From: Marisa cornuarietis
Taxonomy: Eukaryota; Mollusca; Gastropoda; Architaenioglossa; Ampullariidae
Direction: 5' to 3'
Length of the DNA stretch: 64,000 nucleotides
Assembly (NCBI GenBank): GCA_004794655.1
Contig: SMMW01000584.1
Location: 7,074,001-7,138,000 of the forward strand
Position 1 is the stretch's first letter. Every line of letters starts with the position of its first letter. The notes under the pieces were generated by a model. The model worked only from the letters and a program-made list of their open reading frames with translations, searched no databases and was not told the DNA's origin. Both the position numbers and the translations under genes were made by a program. Below are positions 37,082 through 48,439 of the stretch, in pieces.

Positions 37082-38604
37082 TAGCTTTCGGGATCACGTG
37101 TGTTGCTTGCTGCCGGCGTCCTTTCCTTTCACGCGGGCGTTGTTATCTTGCACACGAGCGACAGTTTCCGCTATTCCTATAATGGTCGTATATATCGACG
37201 TCGCCTCCATTGCGATCGTCACAACAATCGTGGCCATTTGCTGGGCAGATTACTCAAAAGGCCATGAAATTCTGTTGAGGACAATATTTGCTTTGGCTGT
37301 CACCACAATCAAGATAATCCCTTTCCTTCCCTATTCAAAGGAGTATGCCGGCAAAAGATTGATAGTACATACCATTGGTAGTCTTTGGTTTAATCGTAGC
37401 TTCAGAACAGCTTTTGCATGACGACTGAAAACGAAAGTAAGGAGATTCTAAAGTGACAAACTTCTGCCTATGTATCAAGAACATTTTTAGCCACGTCAAC
37501 TGTTGTATTTGTGATAAGCAATGTGTACAAACATCAATACCTGGAAAGTATCTTATTCTGTTGAATATTTGGCAACTACTTGATCTTCACTTTCGTGGAT
37601 AAGGTAACATAGTAATTATTTTGTTTTCATTGTTATTGGTCTTAATGCTTTGCACAGCTATATATGCACTGTTTTCTCTTTAAGTTCTCTGTGACATTCT
37701 GTTCCTATGTGATTAATCACTATAAAAAGAACACATAGTCATAACAATAAATATGATTTTAAGAAAGTTTTTGACTTTTCGTGTACGAGAACTGTGAATT
37801 TCATTACCATTTTATGTGTTATCATCTGTTTTGGAAATTGTGTTGCTTTTGTCAAGTAAACCAGAATATCTATGTTACACATTAAATGATTTTTTTCCTG
37901 GGACAACTATTTGTAGGTTAAAACTGTTTAAATGGCTTACATCTGCAATATTATTTGGAGAAATAAACTTCCACTTACCAATATGGAGACAGGGGGAAAT
38001 AGATGGTTACGATGAGCTTGCAACTAAAACTATATCACGGCAAGTCATTTACGAGGAGATAAATACAAACCATTTAAGGTTGCCATTGCTGTTTTCTTTG
38101 AAGCTTGATGGTGGGGGATGGGGCTTAGGTGTGTTCTGAATGCAATGTGTCAGTGACAGTGTAGCAAATATTGAAGTGTAGTTATATCTAGTACTTAAAA
38201 TTCAGCTGTAGAGCTCTGTGTTTTCTAACTCCTGCCACTTAGTTTCTGATACCTTGTGTTGAGAATGAGTATGGATTAGCATAATTCACATTTACTGTAG
38301 TTTATTTTCCACATGCTAAACTGCCATGTATCACACTAAATCCTTAAGGATCCTGCCAAAGTTTGCGCGTTTAATTAGTGCGCTTTTCACATTTAACAAC
38401 TCAAGGCTCTGTTTGTGTTGGGTATTGTATTATGCTGCTTTGTGAAATTACATGGCTATGTGAACATTTACTCCTGCTGTACTTGTATGTGAACTTTCAA
38501 TACAGCAGTGCTCCTGCACATTTTTTTTATTATAAGGACTCAAAATCTTTAGTCTCTCTCTTCCCCCCCCACACACACAATGCAATATTCGTGCGCTCTT
38601 TTCA

Positions 38605-38800
38605 TGTTAATAATAATGTGTATTTGTATCGCGCAACATCACGACCAAGATAGGTCGCACTCTCTGCGCTGACCAGTAATGATCAATGAACATTAGGTAA
38701 CACACAATGGACGGTGAGATACGTCTAGGAACACTAAACAACATAAAGATGAAGTACAAGAGAAGAACGTAATGCAATGGATAAAGGTATAAAGGGATAT
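38605..38800 (-). repeat. SINE/LINE-tail-like repeat, reverse orientation
   Basis: Starts AATAATAATGTGTATTTGTA then TCGCGC, the reverse complement of the usual GCGCTATAAATA...(ATT)n tail. A similar start is at 61.39 kb. Confidence 0.45.
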
Positions 38801-39844
38801 AGGGACCGTAAACAGTGTAGAGATGGAGTAGTTAAAAAGAAAAATGTTAATAGAATATGAGTAACATCTTCATCCTTCATCAGCTGATGAGTAACAAGTT
38901 TTCATTCTATGGTTTCTGTGCCTCCGCATATGTTTTCTTTTGAAGCCCTGTCTGATTTGACTTCTGAGATTCTAGGGATAGTGAATGACTGTTTTCATAA
39001 AAAAAGACTGACAACAAACAATAAGAAGTGCTGGAGTTACCTCTTGTTACATGCTCCTGTCATAGATTTCCTTGATGTTAAACTATTCTCTTGTACATTG
39101 AACGAGCGGCACCATATTTATCACCACAGAATTTGCAAGTCACTGTCTTCAACTCAGAAATTCTGGTCATCTTGTCTAAGCGGTGGGTTTCTTGCATGCT
39201 TGGAACCAGGAGTACCTCTTTTAGATGCTAACAAAAATGAGCCTTAGTAAGACAATAGCTTGTAGTTGCATCTCCTTAATATTTTACATCAGCTCTTTCA
39301 CAGGTAGAGGATACAAAAAAATCCACAATGAAACTACAGCTCAACAGAAGTTCCCAAATGCTTTGGGTTCTGATGGTAAGAACACTGAATCATTTTACTC
39401 AAGAGTATCTGCATATCTGTGAGAACCTTCCTAGCATCCTCTTCATGTGGGACACGAAAATCACCCACTTGCCTAAAATTGACCGCATCACTCCAGCCAG
39501 AGAACACTTAAAAGGACTTCGTGTAAAGGCTTTTATGGCAATGTTCTGCGGGGTAGACGGCTTTAAGTGGCGGGAGCGAGCAAAGCGTTAACAGTTGCCC
39601 AGCAGAAGTGTGAATGACGTCTGTGGCAGATGAACCGTCTTGACGGTTACGTCAGATGGCCAGACGGGGTAGACATCTCGGAAGGTTTGTCGTAGCTGTT
39701 CAGACAAGAGAGACGGTCTCTCCCCTCCCACCTGTGGCACGGACAGATAATGGTCGTGGTGTGTGGTTCTCCTCTTGTTCGCAGGCTGGTTGATGATTAT
39801 TTGAGGGATGCTGGTTACGTGTGTTCGTCCAATGATACCCCAGG

Positions 39845-39846
<2 letters not shown>

Positions 39847-39921
<75 letters not shown>
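39847..39921 (+). repeat. (GT)n microsatellite
   Basis: About thirty-seven GT units. Confidence 0.95.
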
Positions 39922-39922
<1 letters not shown>

Positions 39923-42145
39923 TGAAGTAAGGGAACGAGAAACATATAAAACAACATCCGATCAAATTGTCATTGCATAAGATGCAGAATACGCCATTAA
40001 TTCAACACGACGCTTGAGAATGAACAGCTTTTTACTGAATGCATTAAATCTAAAGTGAAAGTAATAGTTTAAGACGGCTGTCGATGTCCGTCTCCACCGA
40101 GGAGCGACATTCGAGAAAAGTAAGTCAACGTCGATTGAGCTATTTCGACTATAATCTACCACTATTACGAATTAATAAAGATGAAAATGGATGTGGCTCG
40201 ACTAAGACAGTAAAATGTACATTTACTTGCAGTGAAAACTTTTATTCTTTCAAAGATTAATGTAGTCGACAGAATCTTTTAATCGTATCACGATCATGTT
40301 AACTCGGCGACTTCCTATAATTTCGTTCGGAGATGCGCCCCTCGACAGCAGCAGCACATGGTCACGGCGGAAAAAAATAGAAGATGCTCTATTACCATAG
40401 TCATGCAGCTCAGCTGCTGCTGCTGCTGGCGACGAAGATGCCATTAAGACCTTGCACACGTGGCGGCGCGTCAGAGTTAGCTTCAGAGTCTCCTGACGTT
40501 GACGGTCGTGTGCGATGGCCATAGGCGAAAGTTGCTGAAAGAAAAGACCTAGCAAAACCTAGGGAGTAGGAGAGGTCCCCCTTACTCGAGTTCACAACTG
40601 CTGCTGTTGCTGCTCATGCAGGAGTTCAGTAGCAGTGGCATTCCGCAGTCAGCGGTCCTTTGCGGAGGTCGATGGGTGTGAGCTCTCTGTGATCATTCAC
40701 AAAACATTGGTATGTGTCCAGCAGGACGAAGGGATAGACTGTGCTAGACCCTAGTTTGTATACATTTATAATGCGCACATGACGAGGCCACTTCCCTGAT
40801 AGAGTACTCAAACTTCGTTTATAACAAACAGAGCAACGCTCCAGAAATTTATCTTGTCATAACATTTAAAAGGAATTTCAGACGTTTTTATTTCCAAAAA
40901 TCAGACCATCCTTATGAATTTCTTTCGTATCGCCTAATCCTAGGGTCACGACAGATAACTCTACATGCCTACACGACATTTGTTTCTTAGCAGAAGAAGC
41001 CTAAGAAAACCACCCGGCGAGGCCAGTGAGTAAGACTTTGCCCCCACCCTACCCCATCCATAGTACACGACCGTCTGCTGCAGAAAGACCCGTACACCCC
41101 TCTCCAACGAGTTCTGAAGCCCACCCATCCATCGAGCAGAAATCCCAGTACATCCGGAGCTTGTGTGGAAGAGAGCGTGTTCGCATAATATTGGTATCGG
41201 CCGACAGTAGGAGCAACCTGAGCAAAGTCAGTAGGTAGAGCAGTTCGTCACAAACACTTGCGGTCTGTCATGGGTCGCGACATCCTGGTGACACACGAAT
41301 GCCAACAATGTGTCATCTTACGAAAACGTTGTCAAGCGAGGATAGTATATCACATTCTTTGTCACTGTGTCACAACGTTCCCTCCTTGTATTGTTTCATT
41401 TGCTGTCTATCGCTTTTTAGAATGTTAAATTCTTTTGTTTTTATATTTTTAAAGCATACAGATTCCTTTAACGTGTCTGTTCATAGTCTTAAATCACGGA
41501 TGGTTCAGATAACTATTCTTATATTTCATTTAGATATATATATTTAAGAAAAATATACAATATATATATATATATATAGAGCGAGAGAATATTTAAAATA
41601 AACATAAATAATAAAAAATAAATTCCGCTAGAGACTAGCCGATTCTTCCCCACAATACACACAGCCCTCTTCTTTGTCTCTCTCTAAGCTTCATTTAATT
41701 ATGATTTAATTATGATTCATAAGCACTTAGGCCAGACAATGGATATTTATCATTCACGAGCATTAACACCGACATCACCCTACCACACTTTGACAAAAAC
41801 CTTAAGTGATAACGTGACAGTTTCAGAAGAAGCTGGGCAAACACTCGGTAGGTGAGTTTACATTAAAGGCCACCCCTGTTTCTGGTCCAAGGCGACGTTT
41901 TCCTAAACTGTCTGAAGTTCCTGGATGGGGCTGTGTTCAGACATAAAATATTTTTGGGAAAAATTGGCCACTGGAATAGTTTTCAAACTACTATATATTT
42001 GTTTAGTACTGCTTTAAAACTAGTTCCAGTAACACAAGTCAAAGTACATAGATACCCTTTCGTTTCCTTTTTTTTCTTTCTCTCTTTCTCTCTTTCTGAC
42101 ATAAAGATCAATAAAATAATAGCAAATTTTTGCTAAAAGCCAGGA

Positions 42146-42398
42146 GCCAGTTGCACGTTTCTAAACCTTAAAACTGTTCTAAAGAAGCAAAATCTCTTCT
42201 TTGCCATTTAGATGCAATGCACAAGAACATACAAAAAATTGTACTGACAGGACGGAAAGTCAGACAAACAACTTTATCTTACTTAAAGCAGTTTTAGTTT
42301 TAAAAATTCTAAAATTGTGGTGTGCACTTTCAACTAATTATCTAAATAGATTTCAGGCTTAAAAGTGTTTAAAATTAGAAATGTGTTGTGCAACTGGC
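42146..42398. mobile_element. Small MITE-like element with inverted ends
   Basis: GCCAGTTGCAC at 42146-42156 is perfectly inverted at 42388-42398, with weaker TTTCTAAA and TTTTAAA inverted matches inside. About 250 bp, non-coding, AT-rich. I cannot define a target-site duplication, so the superfamily is unknown. Confidence 0.55.
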
Positions 42399-43051
42399 CC
42401 CAGAGCTTTCTTCTGAAAGCGAAAACTATCACTAACGTCTATAAACAGTACTGACATTACTGAATATATTACTGTCATTAAAAACCAAAGATATCAATAA
42501 AAATCAGAATCGTCCCTGAAAATTATCCAGTAAGAACATTCTAAATTTTTGTTTAAACTCAAATTCAGCGAACAGAATTTTTTTTAACAGTTTTAAGCGG
42601 GTCTCATCTTTGTTTTGAGGATTCTAACGGTTTGAAATTAAATGTAGAAATCTCACCAAGTTACATTTCTGATGCCAGGTACACGAACCAAAAGGTAGCC
42701 ATAAATTCAACAATACGATGCTTACCTTCGAGTGACATATTTTGGTTGCAAATCTGCAATCTTACTGCCAATGACTAGTCAAAGTCGTCCTCCCTGTAGG
42801 TATAACTGATCAAAATATAGTCAATCCGTTGGTAAGCAGTTCACGACAACAGCTTTAGGCAGTTTTTTTTTTTTATAGAAGTACGTCTATTGAGGAAGTC
42901 ACCGAAAAGAACTAAGACGATAACGCAGAAAGAGCAACACGTCTCTTTAAGAAAAAAGATTCATTCAGGTAAATGTCTTAGTAAAAAAACGAGTGGAGGA
43001 GAAAGTGGAACTCATTGCCACTACTGAAATCGTGGAAGAGAAGGCTGAAGT

Positions 43052-44689
43052 ATGCGTTCATTTTTATTGCTGGTGGTTTTGCTGGGTCTTCTGACATCGA
43101 CCCGCGGGCATGGTCATCTGATGGACCCACCGTCCAGATCCTCCATGTGGAGAAAGGGGTTCGACACTCCCACAAAACGACATTGACAATGCTTTGTCCT
43201 GTGGTGTCTTTTGGGTAAGCTGCGTCGTGAAGGTATTTTTCAAGTGTGCTAAGAGTCTCTTGAACTCTCTTCGTATCTTAACGCTTTGTAGTACAGTTAA
43301 AGTCAAGTATAACGAGAATGAAATAAAAAAAATTTTTTTGATTTTCTCCAAAAGAATAAAAGAAAATACTTTATAAATTTGTGGTATTTTTCATTACTTT
43401 GTGAATAGTTAACGTAGCCAGATGTGACTTAAGACTATGAAAGACACTTTAAAGAATTTTTCATCCTCTGAACCTTTTCTACTTCAGAACCAGCATGGCA
43501 TTAACGGAGACAAGTGTGGAATCTGTGACGATCCCTACCTAGGTTCGCGCGAAAACGAGACTGGTGGCAAGTACGCCACTGGGGCTATCAGCAGGGTCTA
43601 CAAGCAGGGACAGACAATCGATGTCACCGTCGAACTAAGAAGTGCCAACCATATTGGCTTGGTCGAGTATAAGATTTGCACGCAAAATAATCCCAAAACG
43701 TAAGTTTAAAAAATTGTCTTACGTAGCAACAAACTTATCGCAAAGATCATGTCGGCAATCTTTATCTAGTGAACAGTGAAAATGAAAACCCGGCTGCCTT
43801 CACACTCCTCTTTCGGCAAAGAAGCTTGCTTGGTTTCTTTCTTTCTGTTTGATCTTCCCGTTCGTACTTAATATTTGAAGATCCACCTCAGTGTACCATA
43901 TATTTTTGTTGAGAAGAAAGAACTAATCAGTCATGCATGCACTAGTGTGGGCTACCCCCATGAGGAAGGTGGCAGAATGCAGTAGCACGGTTCGCCGTGA
44001 CCGAGAGAATCCAATGAGTTCAAAACTCCTCATGGCAATCCAATATGAACTGCAGTGGAGAAAATGGGTATAAAACACATTGAGAAGAAGGTTTTCTACG
44101 TTATTTTCTTATGGGATACATCTCCTAATGATTCAGGACATTGGTTCTCACTTCCTTTATTTATTGCTGATTTCCAATGAACACGTACTCAGAAGCTTGA
44201 GTATAAAGTCTAAAGTCGACAATAGTAACTGTGTACTAAGAAGCTTGAGTTAAGTCGACAATGATAAAGACTGGTTTTAAGACAAACTAAAGTATGCACT
44301 ATCGCCGTCTGGAAAGCTATATCTGTCAATTTTGCAGCGTAACCCATAATGAACAATCATACATCCAGAGAAGCATTTATTTCGAAACTAAACTTTTGTG
44401 GCGTCTACAGCTATTTCTGTGTGTCAGACTGAGATTAAAATAAGAAATAAGTCATTTACATTCCCCAAAGGCATTTATCTTTTTTGTTGAAAAAGTAGGG
44501 AAATGGGAAGAAGAATGAAAAGAAAAACTCGCTGGAGGGCGCCTGAAGTATTGCTCAGGGAGAGCATTTGATTCCTAATCTGAATTTTATTTGCTCTAAA
44601 TGAAAAAAAGAAAAGAAAAGCGTTATGTGCCTCAAGGGAGGCTACTCAGGAGTGCGTAGATAATCACGTGCTTCCTCTTTCTCTCTCTC

Positions 44690-44730
<41 letters not shown>

Positions 44731-44905
44731 GTCGTCGTCGTCGTTGTCGTCCAGCACTCTACGTTTAGGAGACCATGACAAATGTACCTTTGCAAGACGA
44801 GTTTCTAGGAACAGTGTTCACGGTGTCTGAACGTCGCCTTTACCAGACTACTCGGGGTACCCGGCGTGGCCCGGATGATGTCCGGTGTCTTGACAGACTG
44901 TCAGG
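43052..44905 (+). pseudogene. AA15 LPMO copy B, pseudogene (exons 1-3)
   Basis: Exon 1 (43052-43214) starts MRSFLLLVVLLGLLTSTRG, a signal peptide, followed by HGHLMDPPSRSSMWRKGFDT. One extra A in the ACAAAACG run shifts the frame and stops translation at codon 45; the donor GG|GTAAGC is intact. Exon 2 (43488-43699, 212 bp) is open and keeps KCGICDDPY, YKQGQTIDVTVEL and SANHIG with the copper-ligand His; it has one extra in-frame Arg codon compared with copy C. Exon 3 starts at 44637 (ATQECVDNHVL, matching VSQSCLDKHVL of copy A) but runs into an (ATC)n tract that reads poly-Ile and then a stop. The CVLQW segment and exon 4 are absent. AA15 enzymes oxidatively cleave chitin or cellulose; this copy cannot. 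Confidence 0.88.
44691..44745 (+). repeat. (ATC)n/(GTC)n tract in exon 3 of copy B
   Basis: Trinucleotide array inside the former exon 3; shorter and in a different reading frame from the array in copy C. Confidence 0.9.
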
Positions 44906-45634
44906 ACACAGTGCAATCGCGAGAAGGGAGATAAGGAAGGACATGGGAAAGACAAGAGACGCCGCTAACACAAGGGGGACACCAGCCGCCACGCTCTCTC
45001 GCTCGCCTGCTGCCCGTCCCTCCCCATCTGCATCTGTCTCGTATGGTGTGTCATCCCAGATGACTGTCAGAAATTTCTCTGCGTAATAAATGTACATTAA
45101 CATTTCTTTTGCGCAGTTTGTTTTTTTTCTATTTGTAGCCACCGGTAATATTTTACAACTGAGAGAAGGACATTAAAATTAATATTCGAATGGTAAACGT
45201 ATTTCAACCATAGTCCGCTACCAAACCATAGGCAATATTAAAATTCTAGTCAAAAATAGCGCCATAATATGTTTTATATGTAAGATGTATAATAACGCTC
45301 ATCTTTCTCTGTATCGTTTCATAGCGTAACACGATTAATTACACTAACCAGCAGTTTTTCAGGCGTGTTGTTTTATGTTGAAGAACATTCACATGTAGTC
45401 GTAAAACAACAGAGAGATGTTTCCACTGGATTAATTACTTTCTAGTCAATTTTAAACCCGCACATCGCATATGTAAGTACATACCACGATCCCTCTATCA
45501 CTTCATTCATACACTGTAGCATGTGATGACATCGTATGTAAATAACAACCAATTCTAGTTGAGGGAAAGGTCATTCCACATATGTACGTCATCGCCATGG
45601 AAGTGTGATTGGTCGTCATTGTAACGTTTTGGGT

Positions 45635-45705
45635 GAAGAGTGCACTTATAAATGGATGCGAGCGTGAGTGTACATCTACATATAGCTACGCTCGCGGCAC
45701 TCTTC
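45635..45705. other. Two-tier hairpin
   Basis: GAAGAGTGC (45635-45643) pairs with GCACTCTTC (45697-45705), and inside it GCGAGCGT (45658-45665) pairs with ACGCTCGC (45688-45695). Perfect in both stems; a TTATAAATGG lies in the left arm. Confidence 0.7.
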
Positions 45706-45816
45706 TTCCTTTTTCAGAAATAAGGGCCAGCCAACTATTTCAACATTTAATGTTCCAAAAGAAAAGTAGAAATAAGATGTTAAAAAATAGAGAACAGTCT
45801 GGAACTAATATAACTG

Positions 45817-45965
45817 ACTAACACTGAAGGTTAGGGTCCTCTTTTCCCAGGCAAATGTCACCTGTCAATTTGTCGTTTCGCTGGTCAGATATATCCAAGG
45901 TAGGTGGACAGCTCGCAGACAGGTTACACCTGGGTTGCTGACCGGCAAACTGTATCCAAGACGAG
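45817..45965 (+). repeat. Dispersed repeat, copy 1
   Basis: About 145 bp from CTAACACTGAAGGTTAGGGT to CAAACTGTATCCAA, found again at 56657-56805 with few changes. Confidence 0.85.
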
Positions 45966-46194
45966 GGCAGAAGTACGATATCGAGTAACTCGCTGCGTCA
46001 TACGCCAGTCTAGGCTATTGTGTCAAAGGGGAGAGTGGGTATGATCCATTTTTGAGAGGGGAGCGTGGTGCGCCGTGGCTTGGTGTTGTGGTTAGGTTTA
46101 GAGTTAGGTTTTTACTAAAGATTCATTGATTTGCAACCGGAGCCGCTAACTATAGTGTTTGTGTCCAAGACTCCTTCCCGAAGAACCTAGCATT

Positions 46195-46790
46195 TCAGGA
46201 AATCTCAAACTCACTTTCTGATCCTGGAGAACATCATGCATGGAACACTCAATGGCCATCACACCTCCATCTCCATCTTTGGAAAGCCTATTTGCAGCTA
46301 CGCTTTGCAGACAACATCGATATTATACCAGACTGACAAACAGTTGGAACGCGAAGTACATTCTCTACAAGACGTGCCGATACGAAGAGGAGAATCTATG
46401 CATTCGAGAGCAAGTGCCTGAGGAGGCTGTTTCAGATCTCGTTCAAGGCACATAAGACCAATAACCTTGTACAAAGCGTGGTTGCCACACACGTAGGACT
46501 CTCGGAACATCTACTTGCAACAGTCAAGCCTAGTAAGTTGGTCTGGTTTGGTCATGTGACTTTGTCGGACTGTTCTTCAAGGTACCTTGGAGGGCGGTCG
46601 ACGCCGCGGTAGCCAGAGGAAGAACTGGCTTACGGATAAGGATCAGTGGAGTGGTCGTCCTCTGCTGGACCTGCCCAAGGCGTGAGTAGCGAGCTTTTTT
46701 CAGCAGCTGCTTCTATACAGGTGCTCCTGGTACCATTGAATGGATGACTAACTGACTAACTGACGGACCGACGAACAGAACACATTTTAA
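46195..46790 (+). mobile_element. RTE-like LINE fragment, copy 1
   Basis: Plus-strand pieces read SISIFGKPICSY, FADNIDIIPD (altered FADD box), ESKCLRRLFQISFKAHKTNN, HLLATVKPSKLVWFGHVT and LGGRSTPR, the standard order from palm to C terminus of RTE-type LINEs. Interrupted by shifts and stops. Duplicated with the block to 61955-62530. Confidence 0.75.
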
Positions 46791-47519
46791 AATAGACCAA
46801 CAGAATACATAATACTGAACTACTGCAAAACTAACAACTCCGATTAGTAGAAAACATTTGCTTCTAGAATTTAAACAGACTTGCACAGCCATCACAATAA
46901 CATCCTCAATCATACATCACAAAAATCTGAAAACTAAGTGACACAACAAGCTTTTACTATATAAAAATAAAGCAATCCTCCGAATGCAAATGTAAATTTA
47001 TTGTTTAATGATAATTTTCGCTGTTTAAAAGCGAATAATTCTTTGGATATATGTCCATGGGAATGAAATATAATTTTTTATGATATAAAATGACATTAAT
47101 GGTAGATTAGTCATCTGGATTAGAAGTCATTTGTAACACAGAGGACTCATTAGACATTACCTACCTTAGTCAAAACGTGCGCGTGAGAGAAAGTAAACAT
47201 CTGTGTCTCTTCGTAAACGCACGTTTATCATGTGGCATTGATGTATTATAAGCGTGTTTTCTCTTTGTTGACAGTACACGACAGTGACATTAATTTCTTT
47301 CAATTTTTCGACGCTTCATGAATCTGCGTTAAATATACTAAATATCTGTCTGCACTAAATATTCCCACCTGCAATAATACCCAAATAGACAAATCAAAAA
47401 AAAAAAAGTCAGCTAGTTCATCTGTTGTAGATTTTTTTAGGAATAAATAAAAGATTTTGTAGCTTAGTCTAAGCCTGATCACGATTGTAGAAAAATTTGG
47501 CCTCATAAAAACCTCTATA

Positions 47520-47565
47520 TTTATGCGCTATAAAAATCTTCATTATTATTATTATTATTACATTC
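47520..47565 (+). repeat. SINE-like tail with (ATT)n
   Basis: ATGCGCTATAAAAATCTTCA followed by ATT repeats; its duplicate is at about 63212-63260. Confidence 0.55.
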
Positions 47566-47813
47566 CGGTCTTGACGACTTGTTACTGTTCTGCTTCACTT
47601 GCAGATATTCTGACCGAGCGCGATGTGCATGTTATCCTGTAGAATCACGTACGTGATATTTTACAAAGAATGAATGACAGCAGACGTTAAACATGCTTTA
47701 ATCAACGAGTCACAACCGTGGATCACCCAGCGCTAAATGTTGGTTCATCGTAGACTCAAGCAATTTGGACAGAATGTAAGAAAGTTTTCTGTTCAAATCA
47801 CGTTTAATTTAAC

Positions 47814-47891
<78 letters not shown>

Positions 47892-47893
47892 AA
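47814..47893 (+). repeat. (CA)n/(TA)n microsatellite absent from the duplicate block
   Basis: Thirty-two CA units and a TA run; at the matching place in block 2b only CATCATATATACAGCAAC remains. Confidence 0.92.
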
Positions 47894-48143
47894 TATATAC
47901 ACACAGCGACAATAAGTTGATAAATTTGTTCATGCAAAGTGGCAGAAAAAGTATAAGAAAAAAACGAGGAACTGCAGAAATAGCGTCTATCGCTGTGTTT
48001 CATTTCGGTTGTCATGGAGACGAGAGATAGACTGCCCGCGCTGGTCTTTGAACATATTGGACAGTGAATGACCACAGGAGAGACCTACACAAAAAAAGAT
48101 TGTCGAGAACGAGATGTCGAATGTGTGAAGCTTCCACGAAGCT

Positions 48144-48439
48144 TCACTGACATGCGCAGGTTTCCGGACAGTTTCCCTTTTTGCAGGTGTAGTCACACCA
48201 CTGGTCAAGCTGGGGCTGCCCTTTCCACAGCGGGCTGACAGCGAAGCAGGTGCGGGGAACCTGAACGATCGGGACCGTCGCTGCTTGGCTGGGCGTAGTG
48301 ATGATAGGCGTGTCAAGAGGTGTGGTGACTCCTGACCCGGAAACGGAATTGATGGCTATATCAGCACAGCCGTAGAACTCCTCTTGCGGTCCGTAGCCTA
48401 AGCCCTGTGTTCCATCTGGGTCCACTCCCCACTTGTTGC
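48144..48439 (-). CDS. AA15 copy A exon 4: C-terminal part and Cys-rich tail
   Basis: NKWGVDPDGTQGLGYGPQEE, then the Thr/Pro linker and CFAVSPLWKGQ to CPETCACQ with six cysteines, TGA at 48144-48146. The last exon is duplicated at 63750-64000. Confidence 0.93.

Larger units (their letters stand above)
37082..42145. other. Intergenic stretch, no recognisable gene
   Basis: Plus-strand open frames at 37098-37421 (hydrophobic) and 38909-39591 show no domains I can name. A reverse-orientation SINE-like tail lies at 38.6 kb and a GT array at 39.85 kb. The 40.2-40.6 kb stretch has a CTG-rich run but no convincing gene. Confidence 0.45.
42723..44905 (+). repeat. Duplicated block 1a, carrying AA15 copy B
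   Basis: Matches 50972-53113 nearly base for base across promoter-side sequence, exons 1-3 and introns, in the same orientation. The match begins at CCTTCGAGTGACATA and ends at CTTGACAGACTG. Confidence 0.9.
44906..46089. other. Spacer between copy B and the copy A duplication
   Basis: No gene recognised. A minus-strand open frame (44840-45142) has a hydrophobic stretch (LVLAASLVFPMSFLISLLAI) but no family match and no splice support. The stretch holds the 45.64-kb hairpin and the 45.82-kb dispersed repeat. Confidence 0.45.

Noticed and set aside
37098..37421. Plus-strand hydrophobic frame of 107 codons
   Set aside because: No splice support and no family match; it overlaps the presumed upstream region of the minus-strand micro-ORF.
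38909..39591. Three overlapping plus-strand frames of 65-112 codons
   Set aside because: No domain, no consistent frame and low-complexity composition; they might be a decayed repeat but I cannot show it.
44840..45142. Minus-strand 100-codon frame with a membrane-like segment
   Set aside because: It overlaps the pseudogene B tail and antisense repeat sequence, with no family match.
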